A stretch of DNA of 57,190 bases from Streptomyces sp. LUP47B (GCF_001746295.1 NZ_MJAH01000001.1:1-57190), one strand, 5' to 3'. Numbered from the stretch's first letter, positions 32,184-42,672 are shown. Notes: generated by a model not told the origin, from the sequence alone. Program-made: numbers and translations.

Positions 32184-34858
32184 GGGTGCCGATCCGTCAC
32201 ATCGCCGGGCACCTGGTGTGGTCGGTGCACGGCAGTGTGTGGGCCGTCTACCGGCTGCACCCGGGTCCGGACGAGCTGGGCCGCCACGAGGAGACGGTGC
32301 AGGGCACGTATGTGCCGGCTGCCGTACGGGAAGAGCAGCTCGCCAAGACCACGCATCTCGTGCGGTCCCTGACGGGGGCGCCGAGGCTGTTCGGTCTGTG
32401 CGCCCGCCTTGATCCGGGGGAAGTCGCGCTGCGCATGATCGAGGGCATCGAGCCCTCCGACACCCCGCCGGGCCAGACCCACCCGTGGGTGGAGAACGTC
32501 GAGGCCACCTTGGATCTGCTGGACGGGCAGGAGATGCACCGCCGCACCCTGTGGCTGGCCGTCCCCCTGTCGTCCGAGGGCACCGGCCTGCAGATGACCA
32601 CTCAGTTCGGCGCGCTGTGGGCAGAGATCGCCCCGGCGCTGGGCATGCGGCCAGCGCCGGTGGCGCGGCGGGAAGTGACCGCCTACCAGGAGCAGGCATC
32701 CCGGGTGGAGGCCGCGCTCGCCGGTGGCGCCGCGTTCCGGCCCGCCCGCCCGGCGGAGATCGTGTGGATGCTCCAGCACGCCCTGCACCGCGGCCTCGCG
32801 GAGCCACTGCTGGCTGAGGCCGAGAGCAGTGAGCTGTACGGCGGGCAGGTGCGCGAAGGGATGCTGCACTCTCCCAGCTACGCCGATCTCGGGCAGGTCC
32901 GACTGCAGGAGGGCGGCATCGACCTGGACCTGGACGACGTCGACGAGCTCAAGAGCGCCGACCAACTCACCCGATCCGGACGCAAGGCGTGGTGGCGGGT
33001 GAAGACGGCGTCGCCGCTGCGCAGGCGGTGGCTGCAGATCGAGTCCGACGGCGGCACCGGCTACCAGGCGCAGTTGGCGCTGGCCGAGTGCCCGCCCGCG
33101 GTCAGTCAGGATGCCGCCGACCTGTTCGCGCAGCTGGAAACGCTCGCTTTCCCCGTCGACTACACCGTCGACCTGACGGTCGTACCCGCGGAGAAGGCCC
33201 GGGACCAGGTCCGGCGCAAGCGCAACGAACTCGTCGACCAGGCCGACCAGTACGACGCCCGGCCGACCGGCATGCCCTCCTCGCTCACGGACGCCGCCCG
33301 CGACCTGGGCGAGCTGGACGCCCGCCTGTCGCGCACGTCGGTCGAGGTCGAGGTGCAGTCCGTGACCGTCCTCACGGTGTGGGGGCCGACCGCCGCGATC
33401 TGTGACGCCAGGGCCCGGGCCCTGGCCTCCCTGCTCGGCGGCGCCGACTACCGGGCCGTGCGCCCGGCCGGCCTGCAGGAGGCACTCTTCCTGCTCGGCC
33501 TGCCGGGCACCGCCCGGCCAGGTGTCGTGCGCGAGTTCACGCAGCACCAGGTCTCCGAGGACTGGGCGTTGGGCGGCGCCTTCAGTATCGGTGAGGTCGG
33601 TGACCCAGGCGGCATGTTCCTCGGCATCGACCTGGACTGCGGCACCACCCGGCCCGTCATGATCAACGTGGCGGACGCGCCGAAGCACGACGCCAGCGCC
33701 TCCCTGGGCATCGTCGGCGATCTGGGGGCTGGAAAGTCCGTCCTGCAGAAGCTGATCGCGGAGGCGGTGTGGGCGCGCGGCGGCTGCGCGATCTGCATCG
33801 ACCGCACCCCCGTACGCGAGTGGGCCAGCTTCGCCCGCACCGCCGCGAAGGGCCGCGTCCAGATCATCGACGCCGCCCAGGCAGAGGTGTCCATCGACCC
33901 GCTGCGCATATTCACCGGGCCCGAGGGCCGCCACTACGCCCTGTCCTACCTGACCCTGCAGCTCGGCATCGGCCCGATGAGCACAGGCGGCGAGGTCCTG
34001 CACCACGCCGTCGAGAAGGCCGCCGACAGCAACGCCCCGTCCATGAGCCGCGTGCTGCAGGTCCTGGAGGAGATGGCCACGGCCGAGGCGGGCAAGCGGC
34101 AGGACGCGGCCTCCACCCTGGCAGGCCTCGTCCGTGTCGTCGCCACCAATCCCCTGGCAGCGATGGTGTTCGACCCCACCCTGCCGCCGGTGCGGCTGGA
34201 CGCCTCCAGCACCTCCGACATGATCGTGATCACGACCGCGGGCCTGAAGCTGCCGCCCAAGGCGGCCTTCGCCAACCCGGAGGTCCTGCACCAGCAGCCA
34301 CTGGAGGCCCTGATCGGGCGGGCCGTGCTCTATCTGATCGCGGCGCTCGCTCGGCAGACCGCGTTCGAGGACCCCGAGCGGTTCACCGCGGTGGTCGCGG
34401 ACGAGCTGTACTGGCTCACCTCCTCAGCCGAGGGCACCGCGCTGATCCACGAAATCCTCCACGACGGCCGCAAGCACGGCGCCGGCCTGCTCGCCGCCAG
34501 TCACGACGCTGAGGAACTCGGCCCCGATCGCGGGCTGATGGCCTACCGGGCGCTCGCCCGCACGGCCGACCGCGAACGCGCCCGCCGGGGCCTGGAGTTC
34601 GTCGGGCTCGACACGAACGACGGCGAGCTGCTGCGGCTGGTGACCACCGGCCTGTCCCCCGTCGGGCAGCGCGGCCGTGAAGGGGAGTTCCTGCTGGCCT
34701 GCCCGCGGCAGAACACCGGCCGCATCAAGGCCGTGATCCCCCGCATCGAGCGGATCTCCACGTCCATCGCCACCACGCCGGGCCGCCGTTCAAGCGCGAG
34801 CACCAAGCACGCCGCCGACGGGGCCGATACGGGCCGACAGAGGGTGTACTTCGCATGA
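32180..34858 (+). CDS. VirB4-like (TcpF/TraE) conjugation ATPase
   Basis: An 892-residue ATPase. N-terminal half carries the VirB4-type pre-domain; Walker A is GDLGAGKSV (about residue 514-522) and Walker B VVADELYWL (about 737-745), followed by the conserved HDGRKHGAGLLAASHDAEEL helix and ARTADRERARRGLEFVGLD. It should power assembly of the transfer channel at the membrane. No transmembrane segment. Start GTG 32180 overlaps the upstream stop; the annotated alternative much further upstream is rejected. ATGA overlap with the next gene. Confidence 0.92.
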   Translation: MRVPIRHIAGHLVWSVHGSVWAVYRLHPGPDELGRHEETVQGTYVPAAVREEQLAKTTHLVRSLTGAPRLFGLCARLDPGEVALRMIEGIEPSDTPPGQTHPWVENVEATLDLLDGQEMHRRTLWLAVPLSSEGTGLQMTTQFGALWAEIAPALGMRPAPVARREVTAYQEQASRVEAALAGGAAFRPARPAEIVWMLQHALHRGLAEPLLAEAESSELYGGQVREGMLHSPSYADLGQVRLQEGGIDLDLDDVDELKSADQLTRSGRKAWWRVKTASPLRRRWLQIESDGGTGYQAQLALAECPPAVSQDAADLFAQLETLAFPVDYTVDLTVVPAEKARDQVRRKRNELVDQADQYDARPTGMPSSLTDAARDLGELDARLSRTSVEVEVQSVTVLTVWGPTAAICDARARALASLLGGADYRAVRPAGLQEALFLLGLPGTARPGVVREFTQHQVSEDWALGGAFSIGEVGDPGGMFLGIDLDCGTTRPVMINVADAPKHDASASLGIVGDLGAGKSVLQKLIAEAVWARGGCAICIDRTPVREWASFARTAAKGRVQIIDAAQAEVSIDPLRIFTGPEGRHYALSYLTLQLGIGPMSTGGEVLHHAVEKAADSNAPSMSRVLQVLEEMATAEAGKRQDAASTLAGLVRVVATNPLAAMVFDPTLPPVRLDASSTSDMIVITTAGLKLPPKAAFANPEVLHQQPLEALIGRAVLYLIAALARQTAFEDPERFTAVVADELYWLTSSAEGTALIHEILHDGRKHGAGLLAASHDAEELGPDRGLMAYRALARTADRERARRGLEFVGLDTNDGELLRLVTTGLSPVGQRGREGEFLLACPRQNTGRIKAVIPRIERISTSIATTPGRRSSASTKHAADGADTGRQRVYFA

Positions 34859-35232
34859 CCACGTCGTCTTTCAGCTCATCCCGCAGCCGGCGCATCGTCT
34901 GCGCGGCGAGCACGCTGATCGTGATCGTCCTCCCGGCCGTTTTGTTCGCGCTGGTCATGGGGGCCGGCGTGCCCCAGTCGTGGTGGCCGCAGACCGGGCA
35001 AGCCTTCGCCGCCGACCAGCCTCACACCGAGTCAGCGCACCGAAATCCGTGTGATCTGATCGTGGGCCCGGCCACGGACTACTGCGAGCGCGGCCAGCAC
35101 TCCACGTCGTCCGTCGGCAAGGCACCCCATGAGGGCACCGGCGCGGCATGGATGCTGATTCCGGCCGCGTCGGGACTGGCGGCCTTCGTTGTGTGGCGGC
35201 GCCGGGGCGCTGCCGGACACGGGCGGCGCTGA
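34855..35232 (+). CDS. Membrane-anchored conjugation-operon protein, 125 aa
   Basis: A 125-residue protein: an N-terminal span (VCAASTLIVIVLPAVLFALVMGAGV), an extracytoplasmic loop with two Cys (NPCDLIVGPATDYCERG) that could form a disulfide, and a C-terminal span (GAAWMLIPAASGLAAFVVWRRR). Lies between the VirB4- and VirB6-like genes with no gaps. No family recognised. Confidence 0.7.
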   Translation: MTTSSFSSSRSRRIVCAASTLIVIVLPAVLFALVMGAGVPQSWWPQTGQAFAADQPHTESAHRNPCDLIVGPATDYCERGQHSTSSVGKAPHEGTGAAWMLIPAASGLAAFVVWRRRGAAGHGRR

Positions 35233-38013
35233 ATGTGGCGCCCAGAGCCCGGCACGCTCCGCTCGGCCGGCGTCGTCGTCCTGCTCTCCGTCGTGTTCGT
35301 TCTGGTCAACAGCCAGGTCGTGTACGCGGCGAGCAGCAGCAGTGAGACCGGTGATCTTCTGGCGCCGCTGAACATCTCCTCCTCCGAGGGTGTGCCGATC
35401 AACGGCTACGAGTTGGGCGCGGACGGGGGCTCCATCGTCAGCTTCAAGACGCAGTTCCTCGCCTTCATGCTGGCCGGCTTGTTCACCCTCATCCGGCTCC
35501 TGGTCGGACTGGCCGGCTGGTCCATCGAGGTCGCTCTCCGGTTCCCGCTGCTGAAGATCCTCACCGCCCCGGCGCAGAAGGTCGCCGACGCCTACAACAA
35601 CGTGGTCGTCGACACCCTCGGCATCAAGGGGCTCCTGCTCGCCTGGGCGTTCGTCTTTGCCGGGTTCATGATCGTCCGCGGCCGTGTCGGCCGCGGTCTC
35701 GGCGAGATCTTCCTGACCCTGCTGATCGCGGCGTTCGCCGCCTCCACCTTTGTCCGCCCCGACTACCTGCTCGCCCAGGACGGGCCGCTGGGGCAGACCC
35801 AGCAGGTCGCCGCCGAGGTCGCCCAGGAGAGCGTCAACTCCTACGACTGGGGCGGCAAAATCGCCAGCACCGACCCGTGCGCGGGCATGGCCGGCAACGC
35901 CGAGATCAAATGCCTGGAACGGGAAGGGGAAGCGCCCGTCTCCGCGGCGGACGTGGCCCGCCCCCTTCAGGACTCGATCACGAACGCGCTGATCGTCAAG
36001 CCTTTCATGCTGCTCGAATACGGGCGCGTCCTCGACCCCGCCAAGAAGTCCGACCGCAAGGCCTACGCCGTCCATCTGAAATGGGTCGCCGGCGGATACA
36101 AGGCCTCCACCGGCGACGACGACGATGCGGAAGCCGATTGTTCCCTGATCGCCCCACCGGCGCGCAAGTACTGCGAGGAACAGAACCAGGCGCAGAAGGA
36201 CAGGGAAGGCTCCTGCGCCTTGATCAAAGGTCCGGCCAAGGAGATCTGCCTGGACGACAAGAACGGCCGGGATCTCACCGGCACGCTGCCCGAGCTGACC
36301 CCGGGCGGTGAACTGCTGGACGCCGCCAGCCCGGTGGTGTCCGAGGAGGACCAGGAGTTCGCCGCGTTCCTGGCGGACATGAAGAAGGCCGGGGATGTCG
36401 GCAAGGCGTGCGCCGCCTACGCCGAGGAACCCACCTGGTGGCGGGTCGGCGGCGCCTTCCTGCTGCTGATCGCCGCCCTGTTCATCTGCGGCATGCTCCT
36501 GTCCAGCGCGATCGTGCTACTCGGCACCCAGGGCGTGTGCGCCGCGGCGGCGGCGGCCGGGGGCGTCACCTTCGTCGCGGGGATGCTGCCTGGACCCGCC
36601 CGCCAGTCGGTGTGGAAGTGGCTGTCGATCTGGGGCATCGCGATCATGTCGATGGTCGGGATCTGCGCGTTCGTGCCGTTCTTCGGGATCGCCGTGGACG
36701 CCACCATCACCAACGGGCCCGACCTGATGGTGGAACGGATCCTGCTGATCGACGTGCTGGCGATCGCCGGCGCGGCGGGGCACCGCCGCCTGCTGAGCGG
36801 GATCGCCTCCTTCGGCCGGCGGATGGCGATGCGGATGCGCTACGCCAAGGTCGGCGGCACCCACCTGCCCGGCGACACCTCCGAGCTGGGCGCTGCCCTC
36901 GCCATGAACTCGCCGATGGGGTGGGGCGGTTACGGCGGCGGGCTGCGGGCCTTCACCGGCGGCGGGGGCCGGTTCGGGATGCTCGGCACCCGCCAGCGGC
37001 TCATGGGGGCGCTCACCTCCCTGGTCGACGGGTCGGGTATGCCGGTGGACACCGGTCGCATGCTCGCCGATGCCACCGCTGAAGCCGGGCGGGGGCTCGC
37101 CCCGCTCACCGCGGCCGCGGCCCTGGGCGGACTGGGCGGGCGGCTCGGCGCCAAGGGCGCGCACTGGCTGCTGATCGGCAGACGGCCGGACACCGAGCAG
37201 CTGGCCAAGTGGCAAAAGGCCACCGCCGACGGCGACCCGGACACGGGCGGGTCCGGCTCGGACGGTCCCGTGGGCGGCGGGCCCGGCTCGGGCGGCACGG
37301 GGCCGCGCCGGCCCGGCGGACCTCCCGACCGCTACCGCGACGAGGACGGCCAGGTCGTCGACCGGGACTCCGGCCAGGTCCTGCACGACCAGCACAGCGA
37401 CCGGACCCTGCTGTCCACCCGCGCTCACAACCGTCTGGTCCGCTTCCGCGGCTACCGCATCCTCAACCGCGGGGGGCGCACGGCGTACGGAGCGACCCTC
37501 GGCCTGCCAGCCCATGCCCGCCGGGCCAAGGTCGCAGGCTCGCGCTACGCCTTCGATGCCCGCCAGCAGGTACGGGTATGGGGCAACACCGTCCGCGAGG
37601 ACGGCCGGGCGTGGGCCGAGACGGGCCGTCAGGTGGCCCGCGCCAACCGGGACAACGGTGACAGCGGCGGGATGGGCCCCTTCACCAGCCGTCGCCTCCC
37701 GGCCCGTCCCGCCCCGGCCCCGGCTTCGCCGCCGAGCAAGTCCTCCACCTCCACCGACCGCACCGCGCCGGCTGCGCCGGAGCCCCCAGCTCGATTCGAA
37801 GGCGGTTCGCCCCTGCGGCCGCCCCCGGCATCGGGCGGGCCCAAAACGTTGTCTTCCGCAGACGGAGCAACCAGTGGCCCCGGCCGTGGAGAGGGGCCTG
37901 ACCGGGTGCGGGAGGTCATGCGGGACGCAGCGGATGCAGAACGCCGGCGCCAGGCCGAGGCCTTGCGGCAGATGCGACAGCGGTGGGCCAACGAGGGTGG
38001 TGAGCAGGAGTGA
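35233..38013 (+). CDS. VirB6/TcpH-like polytopic channel protein
   Basis: A 926-residue protein. Signal/first span LRSAGVVVLLSVVFVLVNSQVVYA, further spans (FLAFMLAGLFTLIRLLVGLAGW, IKGLLLAWAFVFAGFMIV, IFLTLLIAAFAASTF, GGAFLLLIAALFICGMLLSSAIVLLGTQG, VWKWLSIWGIAIMSMVGICAFVPFFGIAV) and an extracytoplasmic Cys-containing loop (residues about 215-390). The C-terminal 330 residues are Gly/Pro/Arg-rich and presumably cytoplasmic. This fits VirB6/TcpH channel subunits. GTGA overlap with the hydrolase gene. Confidence 0.82.
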   Translation: MWRPEPGTLRSAGVVVLLSVVFVLVNSQVVYAASSSSETGDLLAPLNISSSEGVPINGYELGADGGSIVSFKTQFLAFMLAGLFTLIRLLVGLAGWSIEVALRFPLLKILTAPAQKVADAYNNVVVDTLGIKGLLLAWAFVFAGFMIVRGRVGRGLGEIFLTLLIAAFAASTFVRPDYLLAQDGPLGQTQQVAAEVAQESVNSYDWGGKIASTDPCAGMAGNAEIKCLEREGEAPVSAADVARPLQDSITNALIVKPFMLLEYGRVLDPAKKSDRKAYAVHLKWVAGGYKASTGDDDDAEADCSLIAPPARKYCEEQNQAQKDREGSCALIKGPAKEICLDDKNGRDLTGTLPELTPGGELLDAASPVVSEEDQEFAAFLADMKKAGDVGKACAAYAEEPTWWRVGGAFLLLIAALFICGMLLSSAIVLLGTQGVCAAAAAAGGVTFVAGMLPGPARQSVWKWLSIWGIAIMSMVGICAFVPFFGIAVDATITNGPDLMVERILLIDVLAIAGAAGHRRLLSGIASFGRRMAMRMRYAKVGGTHLPGDTSELGAALAMNSPMGWGGYGGGLRAFTGGGGRFGMLGTRQRLMGALTSLVDGSGMPVDTGRMLADATAEAGRGLAPLTAAAALGGLGGRLGAKGAHWLLIGRRPDTEQLAKWQKATADGDPDTGGSGSDGPVGGGPGSGGTGPRRPGGPPDRYRDEDGQVVDRDSGQVLHDQHSDRTLLSTRAHNRLVRFRGYRILNRGGRTAYGATLGLPAHARRAKVAGSRYAFDARQQVRVWGNTVREDGRAWAETGRQVARANRDNGDSGGMGPFTSRRLPARPAPAPASPPSKSSTSTDRTAPAAPEPPARFEGGSPLRPPPASGGPKTLSSADGATSGPGRGEGPDRVREVMRDAADAERRRQAEALRQMRQRWANEGGEQE

Positions 38014-39170
38014 GCGCGTCCCGGCGCCGGCTGGGCCGGCTGGGCCGGTGGGGGTGCGTGGTGGTGCTGTTGCTGCTGGCCGCCGTGTGCTGTGCCGCGC
38101 CGGTCAGCAGCGCGATCAGCGCGTACGTCGCGCTCAGGACGGGTGCGCAGGAGGACGGCGGGATCGCCGAGGGCGGCAGCGCCGCGGACATCCCGCCGCG
38201 GATGCTGGCCGCCTACAAGAAGGCCGTGCAGAGCGCCGCACATTACGTGCCCGCGTGCCGGGGCATGCGCTGGCCGGTCCTCGCCGGGATCGCGAAGGTC
38301 GAGTCCAACCACGCCATCGGCCGCACCATCGCCGCAGGCGGCGACATCACCCCGAAGATCTATGGGGTCCTCCTCAACGGCTCCGGCCAGGGCGGCAACA
38401 CCACCGCCGTGAGGGACACGGACGGCGGGAGGTGGGACGGCACGTCCCGGGGCGAGCGCGCGGTGGGGCCGTTCCAGTTCCTGCCCTCCACCTGGTCCTC
38501 GGTGGGCAAGGGCGCAGGCGGCGACAACGTCGCCGACCCCCACAACGCCGATGACGCCGCGCTCGGCGCCGCGATCTACCTGTGCGGAGGCGGCCGCGAT
38601 CTGACGAAACGCACGCAGCTGAAGGCCGCGATCTTCCAGTACAACCAGTCGGCCGCGTACACGGACAACGTGCTGGGCTGGATCGACCAGTACACGGCAG
38701 CCGCCTCCGACCCGGACCTGAAGAACGTGTCCGCAACCGTCCGCACCGTCATCGACGCCGCACTCTCCCAGCGCGGTGTCCCCTACTCGTGGGGCGGCGG
38801 CAACGCCAGCGGCACGTCCTACGGGATCTGCTGCACCCCCAGCGGAAAGAGCGGCGCGAGCATCAAGGGCTTCGACTGCTCGGGCCTGACCGTGTACGCC
38901 TACGCGAAGGCCGGAATCAGCCTGCCCCGCACGGCGGCCTCCCAGGCCGGCATCGGCCGGCGCATCCCCGCCTGGCTCGGCACGGGTGCGCTCAAGCCCG
39001 GCGACCTCGTCTTCTACGCCACCGCACCCGGACACGACGCAACGATCTACCACGTCGGCATCTACATGGGCAGCGGAAAAATGATCAACGCGCCGCGCCC
39101 GGGGACCGTCGTGCGCCTCGACGCCGTCAGCGCCATGTCCGGCTACGCAGGAGGGGCACGGCTGCTGTGA
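38010..39170 (+). CDS. Lytic transglycosylase-NlpC/P60 hydrolase (TcpG-like)
   Basis: A 386-residue two-domain peptidoglycan hydrolase. Membrane anchor at 13-35; SLT-type domain (PVLAGIAKVESNHAIGR with Glu98; GERAVGPFQFLPSTW; DDAALGAAIYLCGGG), then NlpC/P60 with GFDCSGLTVYAY (Cys290) and IYHVGIYMG (His348). It should open the wall for the transfer apparatus, like TcpG, VirB1 and CwlT. All three motif regions look intact. Confidence 0.93.
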   Translation: MSASRRRLGRLGRWGCVVVLLLLAAVCCAAPVSSAISAYVALRTGAQEDGGIAEGGSAADIPPRMLAAYKKAVQSAAHYVPACRGMRWPVLAGIAKVESNHAIGRTIAAGGDITPKIYGVLLNGSGQGGNTTAVRDTDGGRWDGTSRGERAVGPFQFLPSTWSSVGKGAGGDNVADPHNADDAALGAAIYLCGGGRDLTKRTQLKAAIFQYNQSAAYTDNVLGWIDQYTAAASDPDLKNVSATVRTVIDAALSQRGVPYSWGGGNASGTSYGICCTPSGKSGASIKGFDCSGLTVYAYAKAGISLPRTAASQAGIGRRIPAWLGTGALKPGDLVFYATAPGHDATIYHVGIYMGSGKMINAPRPGTVVRLDAVSAMSGYAGGARLL

Positions 39171-40066
39171 CCACGCCCGCGTATCACCGTGCAGTGGACC
39201 TGCCGCACTCACGTGAGGGGGCCGGGCCCGTGTCGGTGCCTGCGGGCAACCGCAGGCAGCGCGTCCCAACGACCAGGCCGGATGGGCGAGATGCCTGTGC
39301 TGCCCGAGAGAGCGGGCGGCGCCGGGCCAGGGAGCGGCGACGCTTCGAGGACCTGGAACGCCCAAGGCGCGGGCCGGATGAGCGTCGCCGGAAGAGGAGC
39401 AGGGCGGCAGGCCGACCCCCGAGTTCGCCGCGGCTGCTCGTGGTGAGCACCTTCGCCCTCGCCCTGGTGGGTCTCGTCCTGCTGGGTATGCTGCACGGGC
39501 AGGCGCCACCGGCTGCCAGGGCGCCGTCAACCGCCACCACTGCTACTCCTACGGCCGCATCGGCTCGGACCACGGCAGCCTCTGCGCCTGCGGGCGGCCG
39601 GCCGACCACTGGCGCGACGACCTCCACACCATCCATCACACCGGCACGGTCGGCCCCCGCGCCTGCTCTGCCGCCGCACGGCGAGGGCATCGCCGGTGAC
39701 CGGGCCATCCAGGAGGCACTGGAGTCAGCGTGGCCCGCCGACCTTCCCGCCGCCGACGAGCGGGAGTTGCTCGCCACCGGGCGCGCGCTGCTGCGCGCGG
39801 ACGCCACCGGTGTCGGCCGTGCGCGGTGGCCGCACCTCTTTGCCGGCTCGGGCCAGGCCCTGGCCCCGGCCTTCGCCACCGGCCGCTTCCGCATCCAGGC
39901 CGCGATCGCCCGCCGCGACGGCAGCCCGCAAAAGGCGGTGGTCCATCTGGTGTGGGCGGGCACGGACCGCGGCGGCACCTTCACCGACCTGCGCATCACC
40001 GACTGGTTCTTCACCCGCACCACGACGAAAGGAGCAGGCACGTGGACTCCGCAGTCCCGCACCTGA
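39167..40066 (+). CDS. Single-pass conjugation-operon protein, 299 aa
   Basis: A 299-residue protein. Very basic cytoplasmic part (RRRARERRRFEDLERPRRG), one span (LLVVSTFALALVGLVLLGML, about 90-110), a Thr/Ala/Ser-rich linker and an extracytoplasmic domain (about 165-295; RFRIQAAIARRDGSPQKAVVHLVWAGTDRGGTFTDLRITDWFF) of NTF2-like appearance, perhaps a second VirB8-type subunit. GTG 39167 overlaps the preceding stop. Confidence 0.75.
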   Translation: MTTPAYHRAVDLPHSREGAGPVSVPAGNRRQRVPTTRPDGRDACAARESGRRRARERRRFEDLERPRRGPDERRRKRSRAAGRPPSSPRLLVVSTFALALVGLVLLGMLHGQAPPAARAPSTATTATPTAASARTTAASAPAGGRPTTGATTSTPSITPARSAPAPALPPHGEGIAGDRAIQEALESAWPADLPAADERELLATGRALLRADATGVGRARWPHLFAGSGQALAPAFATGRFRIQAAIARRDGSPQKAVVHLVWAGTDRGGTFTDLRITDWFFTRTTTKGAGTWTPQSRT

Positions 40067-42672
40067 CACACCCGGCTATCCAGAACGCTTCCGGTCAGGT
40101 CCTTGGCGCGATCGCCTGGCTCGCCGGGGCCGTCGACTGGCTGTATAGCCACTGGTACTTCCTGGTCCTGGCCGTCTGCGTGTGTTGGGGGGCGGGCGAG
40201 ATGGTGGTGCGGCGCCTGGCCAGGCGCGCCAGTGCCGAGCGGATGGCCCTGGAGCTCACGCCCAGCCGGCACTTCGACCCCGGCCTGGAGGAGATCTTCC
40301 GCCGCGGGGTGCAGTTGGCGCGTGCCTCGACGAGCATGCCGTGGTGGGCGCCGCGCCGGTCGAAGACGGTGCAGATCAGGCTCCGCGCGGACGGCTCCAG
40401 TGCGCTGCGCTACCGAGTCGAAGGTCCCGCGGGTGCGCAGCGGCTGCTGTCCATCACCCCCTTCGGGCCGAACGTCACGGTCGAGCGGGCCCGTCCGATT
40501 GCGGACAAGCCGCGCGAGCACGTGGTGCGGGCGGAGTTCATCCTGCGCGGCAAGCTCACCGCACCCTTGCGGGAGGTGCCGCTGGATCCCGACCCGCTCC
40601 AGCCTCTGGTCGACGCCGTGTCCGACCTGCGCGCCGAGCTCGGTGACCTCGCCGAGGTCCGCCTCGACATCCAGCGCGCCCCCAAGTGGGCCCTGCGCGC
40701 CCGCCGTCTGCAGCTCATGAGCACCGCGCGCCGCCGGGAGCGCCGGGATACCCAGCGCGTGGGCCGGTGGGTGCGCCAGGACGCCGCCGGGATCGAGGAT
40801 TCGCTGCTGTGGAATCTGCAGGCGCTGGTCGCCGGCAAGAGCGGATCCGGGGGGCGGCGGCTGGTGATGCCCCCCGTGCCGCGCCGGGTGGATCCGGGCG
40901 AGGCGCTCGGCAAACTCGCCGACGACGACCACCTCGTCCGGGTGCAGTTGCTGGTGATGTGCGCATCCAACACCGGCGGGCGCGCCGAGGCCCGCCTGGC
41001 GCAGCTTCAGGCCGCCTTCGACATCTTCGGGGGCACCTCGCGGTGGGCGATGCGCGGCTGGCGGCTGGGGCCGTGGCGGGTGGGTGCCGATCAATGGCCC
41101 ACCCGGCGCGGCTTCGAGCGCCGCTGGCAGCTGGGGCAGTGCCAGCCGCCCCGCGCGAACTGGGTCCGGCTCGATGAACTGGTCGGGCTGCTCAAACCGC
41201 CCACCCTCTACTGCCGGCTTCCCCTGCTCGCCGGTGACCTGCCGACGTTCGAGCACGGCAATCCCGGCCTGCTGCTCCAGGGCATCTACCGGGAGAGCGA
41301 CGGCCGGACGCGTCTGGTCGCCACCCACACGGCCGAAACACTCTTCGAATGCGGGGTGGGCAAGGCCGGCGGCGGGAAAACCGAACGCGCCCTCGCGCAG
41401 GCGATCGCCTGGGCCCACAGCGGCGGCGGGCTCATGTTCGTCGATCCACACCGCGACTCCTGGGCTCGCGCCGCCACGTTCCTCGCCCACGACCACCTGA
41501 TGGAAAGGATCGCGCTGATCGACCTCAACACCGCGGGGCCGTCTCCGATGCTGAGCTCCTGGAACCCGATCGCCATGCACCACGGGCAGGCCCCGCACGA
41601 GGTGGTGGAAGCCGTCACCGACGCGTTCGCCGCCGTCCTGGGCTGGGACGATGCAACCGCACCGCGCGCACTGACCATCCTCACCTCGTGCCTGGCCGTG
41701 CTGGTGGCCGTCAACCAGGCCGCCTGCCAATCGGGCCGCAGCGAAGACCAGGCCACCCTCTTCCACATCCGGGCCCTGATCTCCGATACCGGATTCCGGG
41801 CCGTGGCACTGGCCGCCGTGGCGGACCGGCTGGACGAGGAGACCCGGCAGTGGTGGCAGAAGGTGTTCCCGACGTTCCTCCCGGACGCGTTCGCCGTGGT
41901 CCTCAATCCGCTCGCCCGGCTCGCCGCCCACCCGGTCACCCGCGCCTTCCTCGGCCAGCCGGTCGGCGTCTACAACAGCCGGGCAGCCATGGACCAAGGA
42001 ATGATCGTATGGGTGTGCCCGGGCGGCAACGGCCCCACCGACCGGCTCCTGACCGCGCTGCTCGCCCGCGACCTGCTGCGGGCAGTCCGCTCACGTCGGG
42101 ACACCCCCGAGGACCAACGGCGCCTGTTCAAGCTGTACTTCGACGAACTGATCACCCTGACCGGCGCAGCCCCGGAGACCATTGCGTCGATGTTCGAGGA
42201 CTTCCGCAAATACCGGGCCACCGTGCACGGCATGACCCAGCTCCTGGGCCGCCTGCCAGCCCCGGTACGGATGTCGCTGACACAGAACGCCTCCACCCTC
42301 GCCTCCACGGCAGGATCCCCAAGCGCGATCGCCCCCATCACCGCCGAATGGGGCGACAAGCCCACCCCCGGCGAGGTCGCCACCCTCGACCGGTACGAGC
42401 ACTACATCTCACTCACCGTCAACGGCCGCCGCATCGGCCCCATCCGCATCACCGGCCCACACCTGGACAAGGTGTTCGCCGACTACGCCCGCCCCCGCAA
42501 GGTCGCCGCCCTGCAACAGGCCGCCCGCGCCACCGCACAAGCACAACCGCTCACCGACCTCCTTGCCCGGGCCGCCGCACAGCAGGACCGCGTCCGCGCC
42601 TTCGTCACCGAACGGGCCCCAGCCGCCACGGCCGACGTCCGGCTGAGCAAGCCCGAGGAGCGTTATACCTGA
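40042..42672 (+). CDS. VirD4/TcpA-like coupling ATPase
   Basis: An 876-residue ATPase. Two N-terminal hydrophobic stretches (AIQNASGQVLGAIAWLAGAVDWLYSHWYFLVLAVCVCWG), a long pre-domain, then GVGKAGGGKTERAL (Walker A, about residue 434-445), LMFVDPHRD, and LFKLYFDELITLTG (Walker B, about 695). It ends with a low-complexity Ala/Gln helix. This is the HerA/VirD4 class that feeds DNA or relaxosome to the channel. GTG 40042 has AAAGGAG 7 bases upstream. No relaxase gene is in the window. Confidence 0.88.
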   Translation: MDSAVPHLTHPAIQNASGQVLGAIAWLAGAVDWLYSHWYFLVLAVCVCWGAGEMVVRRLARRASAERMALELTPSRHFDPGLEEIFRRGVQLARASTSMPWWAPRRSKTVQIRLRADGSSALRYRVEGPAGAQRLLSITPFGPNVTVERARPIADKPREHVVRAEFILRGKLTAPLREVPLDPDPLQPLVDAVSDLRAELGDLAEVRLDIQRAPKWALRARRLQLMSTARRRERRDTQRVGRWVRQDAAGIEDSLLWNLQALVAGKSGSGGRRLVMPPVPRRVDPGEALGKLADDDHLVRVQLLVMCASNTGGRAEARLAQLQAAFDIFGGTSRWAMRGWRLGPWRVGADQWPTRRGFERRWQLGQCQPPRANWVRLDELVGLLKPPTLYCRLPLLAGDLPTFEHGNPGLLLQGIYRESDGRTRLVATHTAETLFECGVGKAGGGKTERALAQAIAWAHSGGGLMFVDPHRDSWARAATFLAHDHLMERIALIDLNTAGPSPMLSSWNPIAMHHGQAPHEVVEAVTDAFAAVLGWDDATAPRALTILTSCLAVLVAVNQAACQSGRSEDQATLFHIRALISDTGFRAVALAAVADRLDEETRQWWQKVFPTFLPDAFAVVLNPLARLAAHPVTRAFLGQPVGVYNSRAAMDQGMIVWVCPGGNGPTDRLLTALLARDLLRAVRSRRDTPEDQRRLFKLYFDELITLTGAAPETIASMFEDFRKYRATVHGMTQLLGRLPAPVRMSLTQNASTLASTAGSPSAIAPITAEWGDKPTPGEVATLDRYEHYISLTVNGRRIGPIRITGPHLDKVFADYARPRKVAALQQAARATAQAQPLTDLLARAAAQQDRVRAFVTERAPAATADVRLSKPEERYT

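Noticed and set aside
31652..34291. 879-residue minus-strand frame opposite the VirB4-like gene
   Set aside because: An antisense artefact of high G+C; the plus strand has intact Walker motifs and coupled neighbours.
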